From Firmicutes bacterium CAG:822 (GTDB lineage: Bacteria; Bacillota_I; Bacilli_A; RF39; UBA660): a stretch of 48,330 nucleotides of DNA. The notes beneath the pieces were generated by a model. That model did not search any database. It was not told where the DNA came from and saw only the letters and a program-made list of their open reading frames with translations. Each line of letters begins with the position of its first letter. Position 1 is the first letter of the stretch. Shown in pieces: positions 32,141 to 39,154 of the stretch. Made by a program: the position numbers and the translations under genes. The stretch is taken from the NCBI GenBank assembly GCA_000432855.1, contig HF990866.1, positions 1-48,330 on the forward strand, given 5' to 3'.

Positions 32141-32487
32141 TCTATTTAAATGCTTTTTTATTCGCCGGGATTGTATGTGCGATTGCCCAAATAATATTAG
32201 ATACAACTAAGTTAACGCCTGGTCATATTACAGTTATATTTGTCGTTTTAGGAGCATTTTTAGATGTGTTTAATATTTACGATCAGATTGTTTTATGGGC
32301 TGGTGGTGGAGCGCTTGTGCCAATTACAAGTTTTGGTCACAATTTAACGCATGGTGCAATTCATGGTTACAATACTGAAGGAGTTTTAGGGTTATTTAGT
32401 GGAACTTTAGATTTAACAGCAGCTGGTATTAGTGCGGCGATTATATTTGCTTTCTTTATGTCATTAATATTTGAACCAAAAGATTAA
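32137..32487 (+). CDS. spoVAE: Stage V sporulation protein AE (AEb)
   Basis: Small membrane partner of the SpoVA channel, 116 residues with about four helices. Family signature: ITSFGHNLTHGAIHGYNTEG, mirroring the ITGFAHATMSAA motif of spoVAC. It is the last gene of the operon, overlapping spoVAD by 4 nt and followed by a terminator at 32490-32513. The short length marks it as the AEb type. Confidence 0.93.
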   Translation: MIYLNAFLFAGIVCAIAQIILDTTKLTPGHITVIFVVLGAFLDVFNIYDQIVLWAGGGALVPITSFGHNLTHGAIHGYNTEGVLGLFSGTLDLTAAGISAAIIFAFFMSLIFEPKD

Positions 32488-32489
32488 GA

Positions 32490-32513
32490 CGTCTAGTTTT
32501 GCTAGATGTTTTT
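32490..32513 (+). terminator. Terminator of the spoVA operon
   Basis: CGTCTAG (32490-32496) pairs with CTAGATG (32502-32508, one G-U), followed by five T. Confidence 0.75.
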
Positions 32514-32523
32514 ATTTTCTATA

Positions 32524-32591
32524 TTGACAAACTTTTGTTCGTAATGTAAAATTATAATTGTCTAAAAATATATTGACAGTGATGTTATAAT
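32524..32591 (+). promoter_or_regulatory. Tandem promoters of the DUF7666-like gene
   Basis: Distal: TTGACA (32524-32529), 17-nt spacer, TAAAAT (32547-32552). Proximal: an extended -10, TGT then TATAAT (32586-32591), about 21 nt before the start codon. Confidence 0.6.
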
Positions 32592-32618
32592 ATTGATAGT
32601 AGTTTTGGATGTGATAGA

Positions 32619-33077
32619 TTGTTTGTAATCGGATATAAAGGTTTTAATAAAGACTTTACGAATAGATATGGTAATAAATTTGAAATTGGAAAAGTTTATC
32701 ATGCGGATGGTGAAATTAAATGGGGAAACAATGGTAATGGTTTTCACTTATGTACAAATATAGAGGATTGTTTTAGATATGTCGATCCTGACACTTCAGT
32801 GATTACTGAAGTTATTGGGTTTGGAAAAATGAAAGAGTACGATGATGAATATTATGGATATTACGATATGTATGTATGTGAAAATTTAAGAATTGTTAGA
32901 GTAATTTCTAGAGAAGAGATTATTAGTATGATGTTACATGCTTATGCGGACCGAAGAAATAGATTTATTAGAGATTATAATTTAACGGAAGCAGAACTTA
33001 AATTATTTGAAGGAGTTGAAAGATATGGACAAAATAGTAGTGAAAGGTGCAAGAGAAAACAACTTAAAAAATATTAA
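32619..33077 (+). CDS. DUF7666-like protein, 152 aa
   Basis: Begins MFVIGYKGFNKDFTNRYG, and continues FEIGKVYHADGEIKWGNNG then GFHLCTN, a pattern I associate with the phage-linked DUF7666 domain: a short beta protein that opens with a 'YKGF' strand and has a 'GFH-C' box. The function is unknown. The start is a TTG at 32619 with GGATGTGAT 8 nt before. The C-terminal ~17 residues are read through the start of uvrA (53-nt overlap) and are basic and low in order, so a stop may have been lost recently. Expression is probably linked to uvrA. Confidence 0.65.
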   Translation: MFVIGYKGFNKDFTNRYGNKFEIGKVYHADGEIKWGNNGNGFHLCTNIEDCFRYVDPDTSVITEVIGFGKMKEYDDEYYGYYDMYVCENLRIVRVISREEIISMMLHAYADRRNRFIRDYNLTEAELKLFEGVERYGQNSSERCKRKQLKKY

Positions 33078-35838
33078 TATTACTTTACCTAAAGATAAAT
33101 TAATTGTCATGACTGGTGTATCTGGAAGTGGTAAGAGTAGTTTAGCTTTTGATACAATTTATGCGGAAGGTCAAAGAAGATATATTGAAAGTTTAAGTGC
33201 TTATGCAAGACAGTTTTTAGGTGGTTCTGAGAAACCTGATGTCGATAGTATAGATGGACTTTCACCAGCAATCAGTATCGACCAAAAAACGACTAATAAG
33301 AATCCACGTAGTACGGTTGGAACAGTTACGGAAATCTATGATTATTTAAGACTTTTATATGCGCGTATTGGGGTACCTTATTGTCCAAGGCATCACAAAC
33401 CAATTAGTAGTCAAAGTATTGAAGAGATGTGTAATGATGTTTTGAAATTACCAGAGAGGACTAAAATTAGAGTTTTGGGCCCAGTTGTGGCTTTAGAAAA
33501 AGGAACTCATAAAGATTTACTTTTAGAGTTACGTAAGGAAGGCTACGTTAGGGCAATTATCGATGATGAAGAATATGATTTATCTGAGGATATTTCTTTA
33601 GAGAAAAATAAGAAACATACGATTGAGGTAGTTGTCGATAGATTAGTGATAAAGCCGGAAATTAGAAGTAGACTTTATGAAAGTATGGAAGTGGCTACTA
33701 AGCTTGGTCATGGTAAATTGTTAATTGATGTTATCGGTGGAGAGAAGATGCTGATGAGTGAGACGTATGCTTGTCCAGAATGTGATTTTTCTTTACCAGA
33801 GTTAGAGCCTAGAATGTTTTCATTTAATGCACCATGGGGTGCATGTCCAGAGTGTAAGGGTTTAGGTATTAAATATAAGATAGATGAGGATTTAATTATT
33901 CCAGACAAGAGTTTGAGTATTAATGATGGGGCAATTGCGGCAATCAATGTCGATGATGAAAACAATATTACATACACTAATTTGGAAACAGCTTGTCGTC
34001 ATCATGGTATCGATATGGATAAGCCAGTTAAAGATTTAACTAGGAAAGAATTAGATGTTGTTTTATATGGTAGTCCTGATTTACTTACATTTAATTATAC
34101 TTCTAAGGCTGGTAACAAGAGAAGTACTAAAGGTTATTTTGAAGGTATTATTACTAACTTAGAAAGACGTTATATAGAAACTAAAAGTGCTTGGGTTAGA
34201 ACTTGGATTGAAAATTATATGACGGAACTTAAATGTCCAAAGTGTCATGGTGCAAGACTTTCTGACGATGTACTTTCTGTTTTAATTGGCGGTAAAAACA
34301 TCTATGAGATGACACAACTTAGTATTAAGGATTTATATGCATTTTTGGGTAAGTTAAAATTGACCAAAGAACAGAAAGAAATATCTGAACTTATTATTAA
34401 AGAGATAAATTCGAGACTTTTATTTTTGATTAATGTTGGTTTAGAGTATTTGACTTTAGATAGGGAAGCTAAGACACTATCTGGTGGTGAGGCTCAGAGA
34501 ATTAGATTAGCTACACAGATTGGTTCACAATTAACAGGAGTGTTATATGTTTTGGATGAACCTAGTATTGGCTTACACCAAAGAGACAATCAAAGATTAA
34601 TTAATTCACTTTTAAAAATGCGTGATTTAGGAAATACTTTAATTGTGGTTGAACATGATACAGATACGATGCTGCAAGCAGATTATTTAGTAGATATTGG
34701 ACCTGGTGCTGGTGTTCACGGAGGTAATGTTGTTGCTGAAGGAACGCCTAAGGAAGTTATGGCTAATCCTAATAGTTTAACTGGTAAATATTTGACTGGT
34801 GAACTTAAAATAGAGGTGCCTAAGAAAAGAAGAAAAGGTAATAAGAAGTATTTAGAGATAGTGGGGGCTAAAGAAAATAATTTAAAAAATGTTAAGGTTA
34901 AATTTCCACTAGGTAAATTCATATGTGTAACTGGTGTATCTGGAAGTGGTAAGAGTACACTTGTTAATGAGATTTTATATAAAGCTGTTTCAAATAATTT
35001 ATATAAGTCTAAAGAAAGACCGGGGATGTTTAAATCTATTAAAGGTTTAGAAAACATCGATAAAGTTGTCGATATTTCACAAACACCGATTGGAAGAACA
35101 CCTCGTAGTAATCCAGCTACTTATACTTCAGTATTTGACGATATTCGTGATGTTTTTGCTGAAACTAAAGAAGCTAAAATGAGAGGATATGATAAAGGTA
35201 GATTTTCATTTAATGTCAAAGGTGGAAGATGTGAAGCGTGTTGGGGTGATGGTGTTAAGAAAATTGAGATGCACTTTTTACCAGATGTTTATGTACCTTG
35301 TGAGGTGTGTCACGGAACACGTTATAATAGCGAGACATTACAAATTAAATATAAAGGCAAGAACATTTATGATGTGTTAGAGATGACAGTTGAAGAGGCG
35401 CTTAGGTTTTTTGAAAATGTACCAAAGATCAAAAATAAATTACAGATGCTTTATGATGTTGGACTTTCTTATATTAAGCTTGGTCAAAGTGCGCCAACAC
35501 TTTCTGGTGGTGAGGCTGCAAGAGTTAAGCTTGCTAAAGAATTACAAAAGAAGCCAACAGGTAAGAGTTTGTTTATTTTAGATGAACCAACTACTGGTTT
35601 ACATTCTGATGATATTAAAAAGTTACTTGTTATTTTAAATAGAATTGTCGATAATGGTGATACAGTTTTAGTTATCGAGCACAATTTAGACGTTATTAAA
35701 GTAGCTGATTATATTATCGATTTAGGACCAGAAGGTGGCGATGGTGGCGGTAATATTGTCGTTACTGGAACACCAGAAGAAGTAGCGGAATGTCCGGAAA
35801 GTTATACTGGTAAGTTTTTAAAACCTTATTTGAAATAA
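33025..35838 (+). CDS. uvrA: UvrABC excinuclease subunit A
   Basis: Damage-sensing ATPase of nucleotide excision repair. The 937 residues contain both ABC cassettes: Walker A GVSGSGKSSL near residue 31 and GVSGSGKSTL near 640; signatures LSGGEAQRIRLA and LSGGEAARVKLA; and two four-Cys zinc modules (CPEC...CPEC about 250-280, CEAC...CEVC about 735-765). The start is the ATG at 33025 with AAGGAG about 8 nt upstream; the in-frame TTG at 33007 lies in front of that site. It overlaps the upstream DUF7666-like gene. Nothing SOS-like (LexA box) was seen. Confidence 0.97.
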   Translation: MDKIVVKGARENNLKNINITLPKDKLIVMTGVSGSGKSSLAFDTIYAEGQRRYIESLSAYARQFLGGSEKPDVDSIDGLSPAISIDQKTTNKNPRSTVGTVTEIYDYLRLLYARIGVPYCPRHHKPISSQSIEEMCNDVLKLPERTKIRVLGPVVALEKGTHKDLLLELRKEGYVRAIIDDEEYDLSEDISLEKNKKHTIEVVVDRLVIKPEIRSRLYESMEVATKLGHGKLLIDVIGGEKMLMSETYACPECDFSLPELEPRMFSFNAPWGACPECKGLGIKYKIDEDLIIPDKSLSINDGAIAAINVDDENNITYTNLETACRHHGIDMDKPVKDLTRKELDVVLYGSPDLLTFNYTSKAGNKRSTKGYFEGIITNLERRYIETKSAWVRTWIENYMTELKCPKCHGARLSDDVLSVLIGGKNIYEMTQLSIKDLYAFLGKLKLTKEQKEISELIIKEINSRLLFLINVGLEYLTLDREAKTLSGGEAQRIRLATQIGSQLTGVLYVLDEPSIGLHQRDNQRLINSLLKMRDLGNTLIVVEHDTDTMLQADYLVDIGPGAGVHGGNVVAEGTPKEVMANPNSLTGKYLTGELKIEVPKKRRKGNKKYLEIVGAKENNLKNVKVKFPLGKFICVTGVSGSGKSTLVNEILYKAVSNNLYKSKERPGMFKSIKGLENIDKVVDISQTPIGRTPRSNPATYTSVFDDIRDVFAETKEAKMRGYDKGRFSFNVKGGRCEACWGDGVKKIEMHFLPDVYVPCEVCHGTRYNSETLQIKYKGKNIYDVLEMTVEEALRFFENVPKIKNKLQMLYDVGLSYIKLGQSAPTLSGGEAARVKLAKELQKKPTGKSLFILDEPTTGLHSDDIKKLLVILNRIVDNGDTVLVIEHNLDVIKVADYIIDLGPEGGDGGGNIVVTGTPEEVAECPESYTGKFLKPYLK

Positions 35839-35868
35839 ACTATAGAGTTAAAATTCTATAGTTTTTTT
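35838..35868 (+). terminator. uvrA terminator
   Basis: AACTATAGA (35838-35846) pairs with TCTATAGTT (35855-35863), followed by a T run. It abuts the uvrA stop. Its 3' arm begins the repeat that is duplicated at 37526. Confidence 0.8.
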
Positions 35869-35925
35869 CTTTGAAAGAAGGAATTTGTTTATAAACCTCG
35901 TATATTAATAAATAGAGGTGAAAAA
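35851..35925 (+). repeat. Duplicated DUF1016 upstream region, copy 1
   Basis: About 75 bp that recur almost identically at 37526-37599 (one T fewer and a T-to-G change in the shared part). It contains TTCTTTGAAAGAA and an inverted pair ACCTC (35895-35899) with GAGGT (35915-35919) that covers the GAGGTG ribosome site of the nuclease gene, so it could mask translation. Confidence 0.8.
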
Positions 35926-36810
35926 ATGAATTACTATAATGAAATAAAAGAAACCTTAGTTAAGAATGAAATATATAAGAAGGTTAAAGATTATTCTAAA
36001 AATAAAAGTGATTTAAATGCCTACTTTGAAGTTGGTAGATTAATTGTAGAAGCTCAAGGTGGAGAGAAGAGAGCTAAATACGGAAATAAATTAATTAAAG
36101 AGTATTCTTTCAAATTAACTAAAGAACTTGGTAAAGGTTATACTGAAAGAAATTTGCGTAACATGAGAAGTTTTTATATTAAATTTAAAAAATGGCACGC
36201 AGTGCGTGCCGAATTAACATGGACACATTATCGTTTACTTTTATCGTTAAAAGATTTTAATACAATTAAATATTATATGGATATTGCAATATCTCAAAAT
36301 TTATCCTATCGTGAGCTTAATGAAAGAATCAAATCTAATGAATATGAAAGAATAGGGTATAAGGAAGAGCTAGAAGAACCTAAAATAAGTACTTTAATTA
36401 AAAATCCAATCATAATTAAAACTAATAACTCAAACGAAGAATTAAGTGAATATGCCTTACATCAAGCAATCTTAGAAAATATTGATGACTTCTTAAAAGA
36501 ACTTGGGGTTGGTTTTACATATGTTGGTAGTGAAGTAAAAATTAAAATGGGGGATAAATATAATTATATTGATTTTTTACTTTTTAATTATAAGTTTAAT
36601 TGTTTTGTGATAATAGAACTTAAAGTGACAGAATTAAAAGCGGAATATATTGGGCAGATCACAAAATATATAAATTATGTTGATAAAAATATTAGAAAAT
36701 CATTTCATGATGATACTGTAGGAGTAATTATTTGCAAGAAAGAAAATAAATATGTTATGGAGTATTGTACTAATCATAACATTTTTACAACCACTTATGA
36801 GGTTGTTTGA
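35926..36810 (+). CDS. DUF1016/YhcG-family PDDEXK nuclease
   Basis: A 294-residue protein with an N-terminal DUF1016 helical domain (TKELGKGYTERNLRNMR, WTHYRLLLSL) and a C-terminal PD-(D/E)XK fold: NYIDFLLFNYK (Asp), FVIIELKV (ExK) and the following GQITKYINYVDK. Family members are found near restriction and mobile genes; a nuclease role in DNA processing or defence is inferred. A GC-rich perfect palindrome at 36194-36210 encodes KWHAVRAEL between the two domains. The ATG at 35926 follows AGAGGTG. A decayed second copy lies at 37600-37931. Confidence 0.85.
   Translation: MNYYNEIKETLVKNEIYKKVKDYSKNKSDLNAYFEVGRLIVEAQGGEKRAKYGNKLIKEYSFKLTKELGKGYTERNLRNMRSFYIKFKKWHAVRAELTWTHYRLLLSLKDFNTIKYYMDIAISQNLSYRELNERIKSNEYERIGYKEELEEPKISTLIKNPIIIKTNNSNEELSEYALHQAILENIDDFLKELGVGFTYVGSEVKIKMGDKYNYIDFLLFNYKFNCFVIIELKVTELKAEYIGQITKYINYVDKNIRKSFHDDTVGVIICKKENKYVMEYCTNHNIFTTTYEVV
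36194..36210. repeat. Perfect in-frame palindrome in the DUF1016 gene
   Basis: GGCACGCAGTGCGTGCC: 8-bp arms around a single central G, strongly GC-rich in AT-rich DNA. The pseudogene copy has a different palindrome at the corresponding codons (37795-37813). Confidence 0.85.
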
Positions 36811-36887
36811 GATATTCTTTAGAAGTGTTGATAATATAGTTAGTATTTTGTTCTTTAATATGAATATACTATATTGAAATTGTAAGT

Positions 36888-36916
36888 TTGACAAAAATGT
36901 TTTTGATGGATATAAT
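36888..36916 (+). promoter_or_regulatory. Perfect consensus promoter of 36951 gene
   Basis: TTGACA (36888-36893), 17-nt spacer, TATAAT (36911-36916). The transcript would start near 36923. Confidence 0.8.
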
Positions 36917-36950
36917 TAATCTTACCCGATTTTGGAAAGAAGATGAAAAA

Positions 36951-37487
36951 ATGAAAAATTTTTATGAACCTATAAGTAGTGTAAATGTACTTGAAGATGC
37001 GGCAGGACGTTTTGGTTATAGTAAAAAGCTTAGTAAATATTATTTGACTTGTATTTCATATGTTTCTGATGAAAACAAAGGACTTTTAAAATCTGCTTTG
37101 AATAAACCAGAAGATTTATTAACTGAAGATGAAAAGCAAGTAATTTTAAATGAGCAAAATCGTCAAAATGTTCAATCAATATTTGAAAGGGTATGTTTAA
37201 ATCAAGCGAGGGATGAAGATCAAGAATTTGCGGAGGAGTTTATTAAAGCTTATTCTTTAGAAGATCTAGTTAAAGCTCTTATTCCTAAGGAATTTGACAA
37301 TGTATATACTTTTGCTAATAGGTGTTCATCATTAGAAGTAAATGAATTAATTAAATCTTTGAGACATACATTTGGCGATAATGGTAAAGCTGATGTTATA
37401 GCGGCTTATTTAGGTTACTATATGGATGATAAAAAGATTAAAGAGGATATGCCAAGGTTACAAACTAAGGCAGGAAAATCAAAATAA
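36951..37487 (+). CDS. Hypothetical protein, 178 aa
   Basis: Soluble helical protein, family not recognised. Acidic and amphipathic helices dominate (LTEDEKQVILNEQNRQN, EFAEEFIKAYSLEDLVKAL), with a C-terminal GYYMDDKKIKEDMPR and basic tail. There are no cysteine, nucleotide or metal motifs. In-frame TTG/ATG starts from 36888 lie within the consensus promoter, so translation must begin after about 36923; the ATG at 36951 is the first suitable one, with a GGAAAGAAG site somewhat distant. It sits between two copies of a duplicated DUF1016 locus and may have arrived with it. A terminator-like CTATAG repeat follows at 37511-37535. Confidence 0.65.
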   Translation: MKNFYEPISSVNVLEDAAGRFGYSKKLSKYYLTCISYVSDENKGLLKSALNKPEDLLTEDEKQVILNEQNRQNVQSIFERVCLNQARDEDQEFAEEFIKAYSLEDLVKALIPKEFDNVYTFANRCSSLEVNELIKSLRHTFGDNGKADVIAAYLGYYMDDKKIKEDMPRLQTKAGKSK

Positions 37488-37525
37488 AAAGTTAGTCATT
37501 AATTAATAAGGCTATAGGAAGATAA

Positions 37526-37599
37526 AAATTCTATAGTTTTTTCTTTGAAAGAAGGAATTTGTTGATAAACCTCGTATATTAATAAATAGAGGTGATAAA
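37526..37599 (+). repeat. Duplicated DUF1016 upstream region, copy 2
   Basis: Near-identical to 35851-35925, including the TTCTTTGAAAGAA element and the ACCTC/GAGGT pair over the ribosome site. The non-coding part is better conserved than the coding part that follows it. Confidence 0.8.
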
Positions 37600-37931
37600 A
37601 TGAACTATTATAATAAAATAAAAGAAGCATTAGTAAAAACGAAGCATATAAAAAAGTCAAAGACTATTCTAAAAACAAAAGCGACTTAAATGCTTATTAA
37701 AAAGTATTCTGAAAGATTAAACAAAGAACTCGGCAAAGGTTATAGCAAACGAAATCTTGCTTTAATGAGAAAATTTTATCTTAATTTTGGAAAAGTGCAG
37801 GCACTGCCTGCACAATTAAGTTGAAGTCATATTTGTGAACTAGTGTCACTAAATAACATGAATAAAATAAATATGTTATGGAGTATTGCATAGATAATAG
37901 AATATTTACTACTACATATGAGTTTGTTTAA
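37600..37931 (+). pseudogene. Decayed DUF1016 nuclease, second copy
   Basis: Starts MNYYNKIKEALVK like the intact copy, then shows a 1-nt frameshift, after which NEAYKKVKDYSKNKSDLNAY is readable. Next come an in-frame stop, a deletion of about 22 codons, a segment KELGKGYSKRNL ... KVQALPAQLS, a Trp-to-stop change (TGA) in the LSWSH motif, and a large deletion removing the nuclease core. The last ~20 codons (NKYVMEYC ... FTTTYEFV) survive. It abuts the stop of the convergent membrane-protein gene at 37932. Confidence 0.9.
37795..37813. repeat. Perfect palindrome in the DUF1016 pseudogene
   Basis: GTGCAGGCACTGCCTGCAC: 9-bp arms around a central C. It occupies the codons that correspond to the palindrome at 36194-36210, but with a different sequence. 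Confidence 0.85.
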
Positions 37932-38645
37932 TTATTTTTTACCGAAAATATAAAGGGCTAGAGAACTAAAGGTGATTATTATTATGGTAAATAATAATAG
38001 ATATACTATCATTCCTAAGTTATTAATTAAGAAGATTAGAATGTCGTTTATTGATGTTCCGAAAATCCTAATGTTAAAAGCGGCAACATTATCAATGTAA
38101 TCTGAATAATGAAACGGGTCTAAAAAAGTGTTTAGGAAGATATAGTTAGAACCATTTTTTATTATAGAGTTAGCAATAAAAGCGATTGCTATTTGAATGA
38201 ACATTAAAATGATGTTGTTAAAAGAAAATTTGGTTTTATAGTTTTTAGTTATATAAACACCTGATATTAATAAAAAGAAATGATAAAAATAACAATACAT
38301 AATATTAAAACTAAAAAGGTGTGTAGAGTCTGTGAATATAATGGCAGCAAAACTAAAGAAGATACCAAAGGCTCCTAAATAATTTAAAAGATATTTTTTT
38401 TTGGTTTTTAAATATATTAGACCAATTATGGGATATAAGTAGCACAACTGCAGAGGTAGATTATTGTTTAAATGATAATTATTAGTAAGAATTAAAAATA
38501 AAAATTTAAATATTTCTAATGCTAATAGAAAAAGTAAAATTCGCGATAGAATGGTTTTACTTTTTTTTAGTTTACTTCCAATTAGTATAGGAAATATGAT
38601 TAATAAAAAAATTAAGATTAAATGTTTAATAGAAAAAATTGCCAT
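37932..38645 (-). CDS. YwaF/TMEM164-like integral membrane protein, 237 aa
   Basis: Seven hydrophobic segments and little else. NLPLQLCYLYPIIGL (about 76-90 here) fits the YwaF family, in which an LP-x2-LC motif lies in the third helix and a conserved His or Gln follows the Pro. Function in bacteria is unknown. The start is the ATG at 38645 with GGTGATATC directly before; an in-frame ATG at 38681 lies upstream of that site and is less likely. It is downstream of the HTH gene at 38946 on the same strand, separated by a terminator. Confidence 0.65.
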   Translation of the reverse strand: MAIFSIKHLILIFLLIIFPILIGSKLKKSKTILSRILLFLLALEIFKFLFLILTNNYHLNNNLPLQLCYLYPIIGLIYLKTKKKYLLNYLGAFGIFFSFAAIIFTDSTHLFSFNIMYCYFYHFFLLISGVYITKNYKTKFSFNNIILMFIQIAIAFIANSIIKNGSNYIFLNTFLDPFHYSDYIDNVAAFNIRIFGTSINDILIFLINNLGMIVYLLLFTIIIITFSSLALYIFGKK

Positions 38646-38682
38646 GATATCACCAGTATTAGTGTATGATGGTGAGTTCATT

Positions 38683-38709
38683 AAAAAAACAGATTTTTAA
38701 TTAATCTGT
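38683..38709 (-). terminator. Terminator of the minus-strand HTH gene
   Basis: ACAGAT and ATCTGT (38689-38694, 38704-38709) form the stem; on the minus strand a T run follows (38689-38683). The stop codon (38703-38701) is in the loop. Confidence 0.7.
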
Positions 38710-38946
38710 TTCATCTAAAGGTTTAAATAATTCTCTTATGTCTATTTCTAGTACATTTGCAAATTTCCAAATTGTTCCCAAGCTAAAAGTCTGGTTATAG
38801 TTAGGACTTTCAATATTCATAATAAAGCCTTCACTATAATTACAGGCCATCGCAAATTTTGTTACAGAAAAGTGCTTTATTTTACGCCATTTTTTTAAAT
38901 TTTGCCCAACTAAATAATAAACGTAGTTTTCATCTTTTTTATCTAT
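38701..38946 (-). CDS. Small XRE-type HTH regulator without a standard start codon
   Basis: The minus strand reads YYLVGQNLKKWRKIKHFSVT then KFAMACNYSEGFIMNIESP and FANVLEIDIRELFKP to a TAA, a typical XRE repressor of about 80 residues. No ATG, GTG or TTG occurs between the in-frame upstream stop and the domain. A good ribosome site (GGAAGGTG) lies 7 nt before an ATA codon (38946-38944), so an AUA start or a damaged start is implied. It is divergent from the teichoic-acid cluster, whose promoter overlaps a 13-bp inverted repeat, and is the obvious candidate to bind it. Confidence 0.6.
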   Translation of the reverse strand: MDKKDENYVYYLVGQNLKKWRKIKHFSVTKFAMACNYSEGFIMNIESPNYNQTFSLGTIWKFANVLEIDIRELFKPLDETD

Positions 38947-39001
38947 TTTTCAGCACCTTCCCTTCTTATATGAATATTTTCCCACGTAATTAGCAAAATA
39001 A

Positions 39002-39042
39002 TCTCACTTATTCGTTGAAATTTTCTCACCGAATAAGTGAGA
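39002..39042. promoter_or_regulatory. 13-bp inverted repeat, candidate operator
   Basis: TCTCACTTATTCG (39002-39014) and CGAATAAGTGAGA (39030-39042) match perfectly across a 15-nt centre. It lies between the divergent HTH gene and the glycerophosphotransferase cluster, reaching into the -35 region of the plus-strand promoter whose -10 is at 39050. Confidence 0.7.
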
Positions 39043-39046
39043 AATA

Positions 39047-39055
39047 TGATATAAT
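39047..39055 (+). promoter_or_regulatory. Extended -10 of the teichoic-acid cluster
   Basis: TGA followed by TATAAT (39050-39055). The -35 region (about 39027-39032) is poor and lies in the inverted repeat. The leader would be about 90 nt, longer than most here; a second, weaker TATAGT near 39129 is possible. Confidence 0.5.
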
Positions 39056-39154
39056 GTTAATAAGCATTTAATTTCATTATATTTAATAGTATTTAAAAAC
39101 TTTGTGAAATTTTGTTTGAAAAATTTTTATATAGTTTGTAGGGTGTGTATAGTT

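Noticed and set aside
32573..32578. TTGACA as -35 for the DUF7666-like gene
   Set aside because: It is only 7 nt from the TATAAT at 32586; the upstream TTGACA at 32524 has a correct 17-nt spacer to TAAAAT.
36888..36950. N-terminal extension of the 178-aa protein
   Set aside because: These codons overlap a perfect TTGACA-17-TATAAT promoter, so they cannot be in its transcript.
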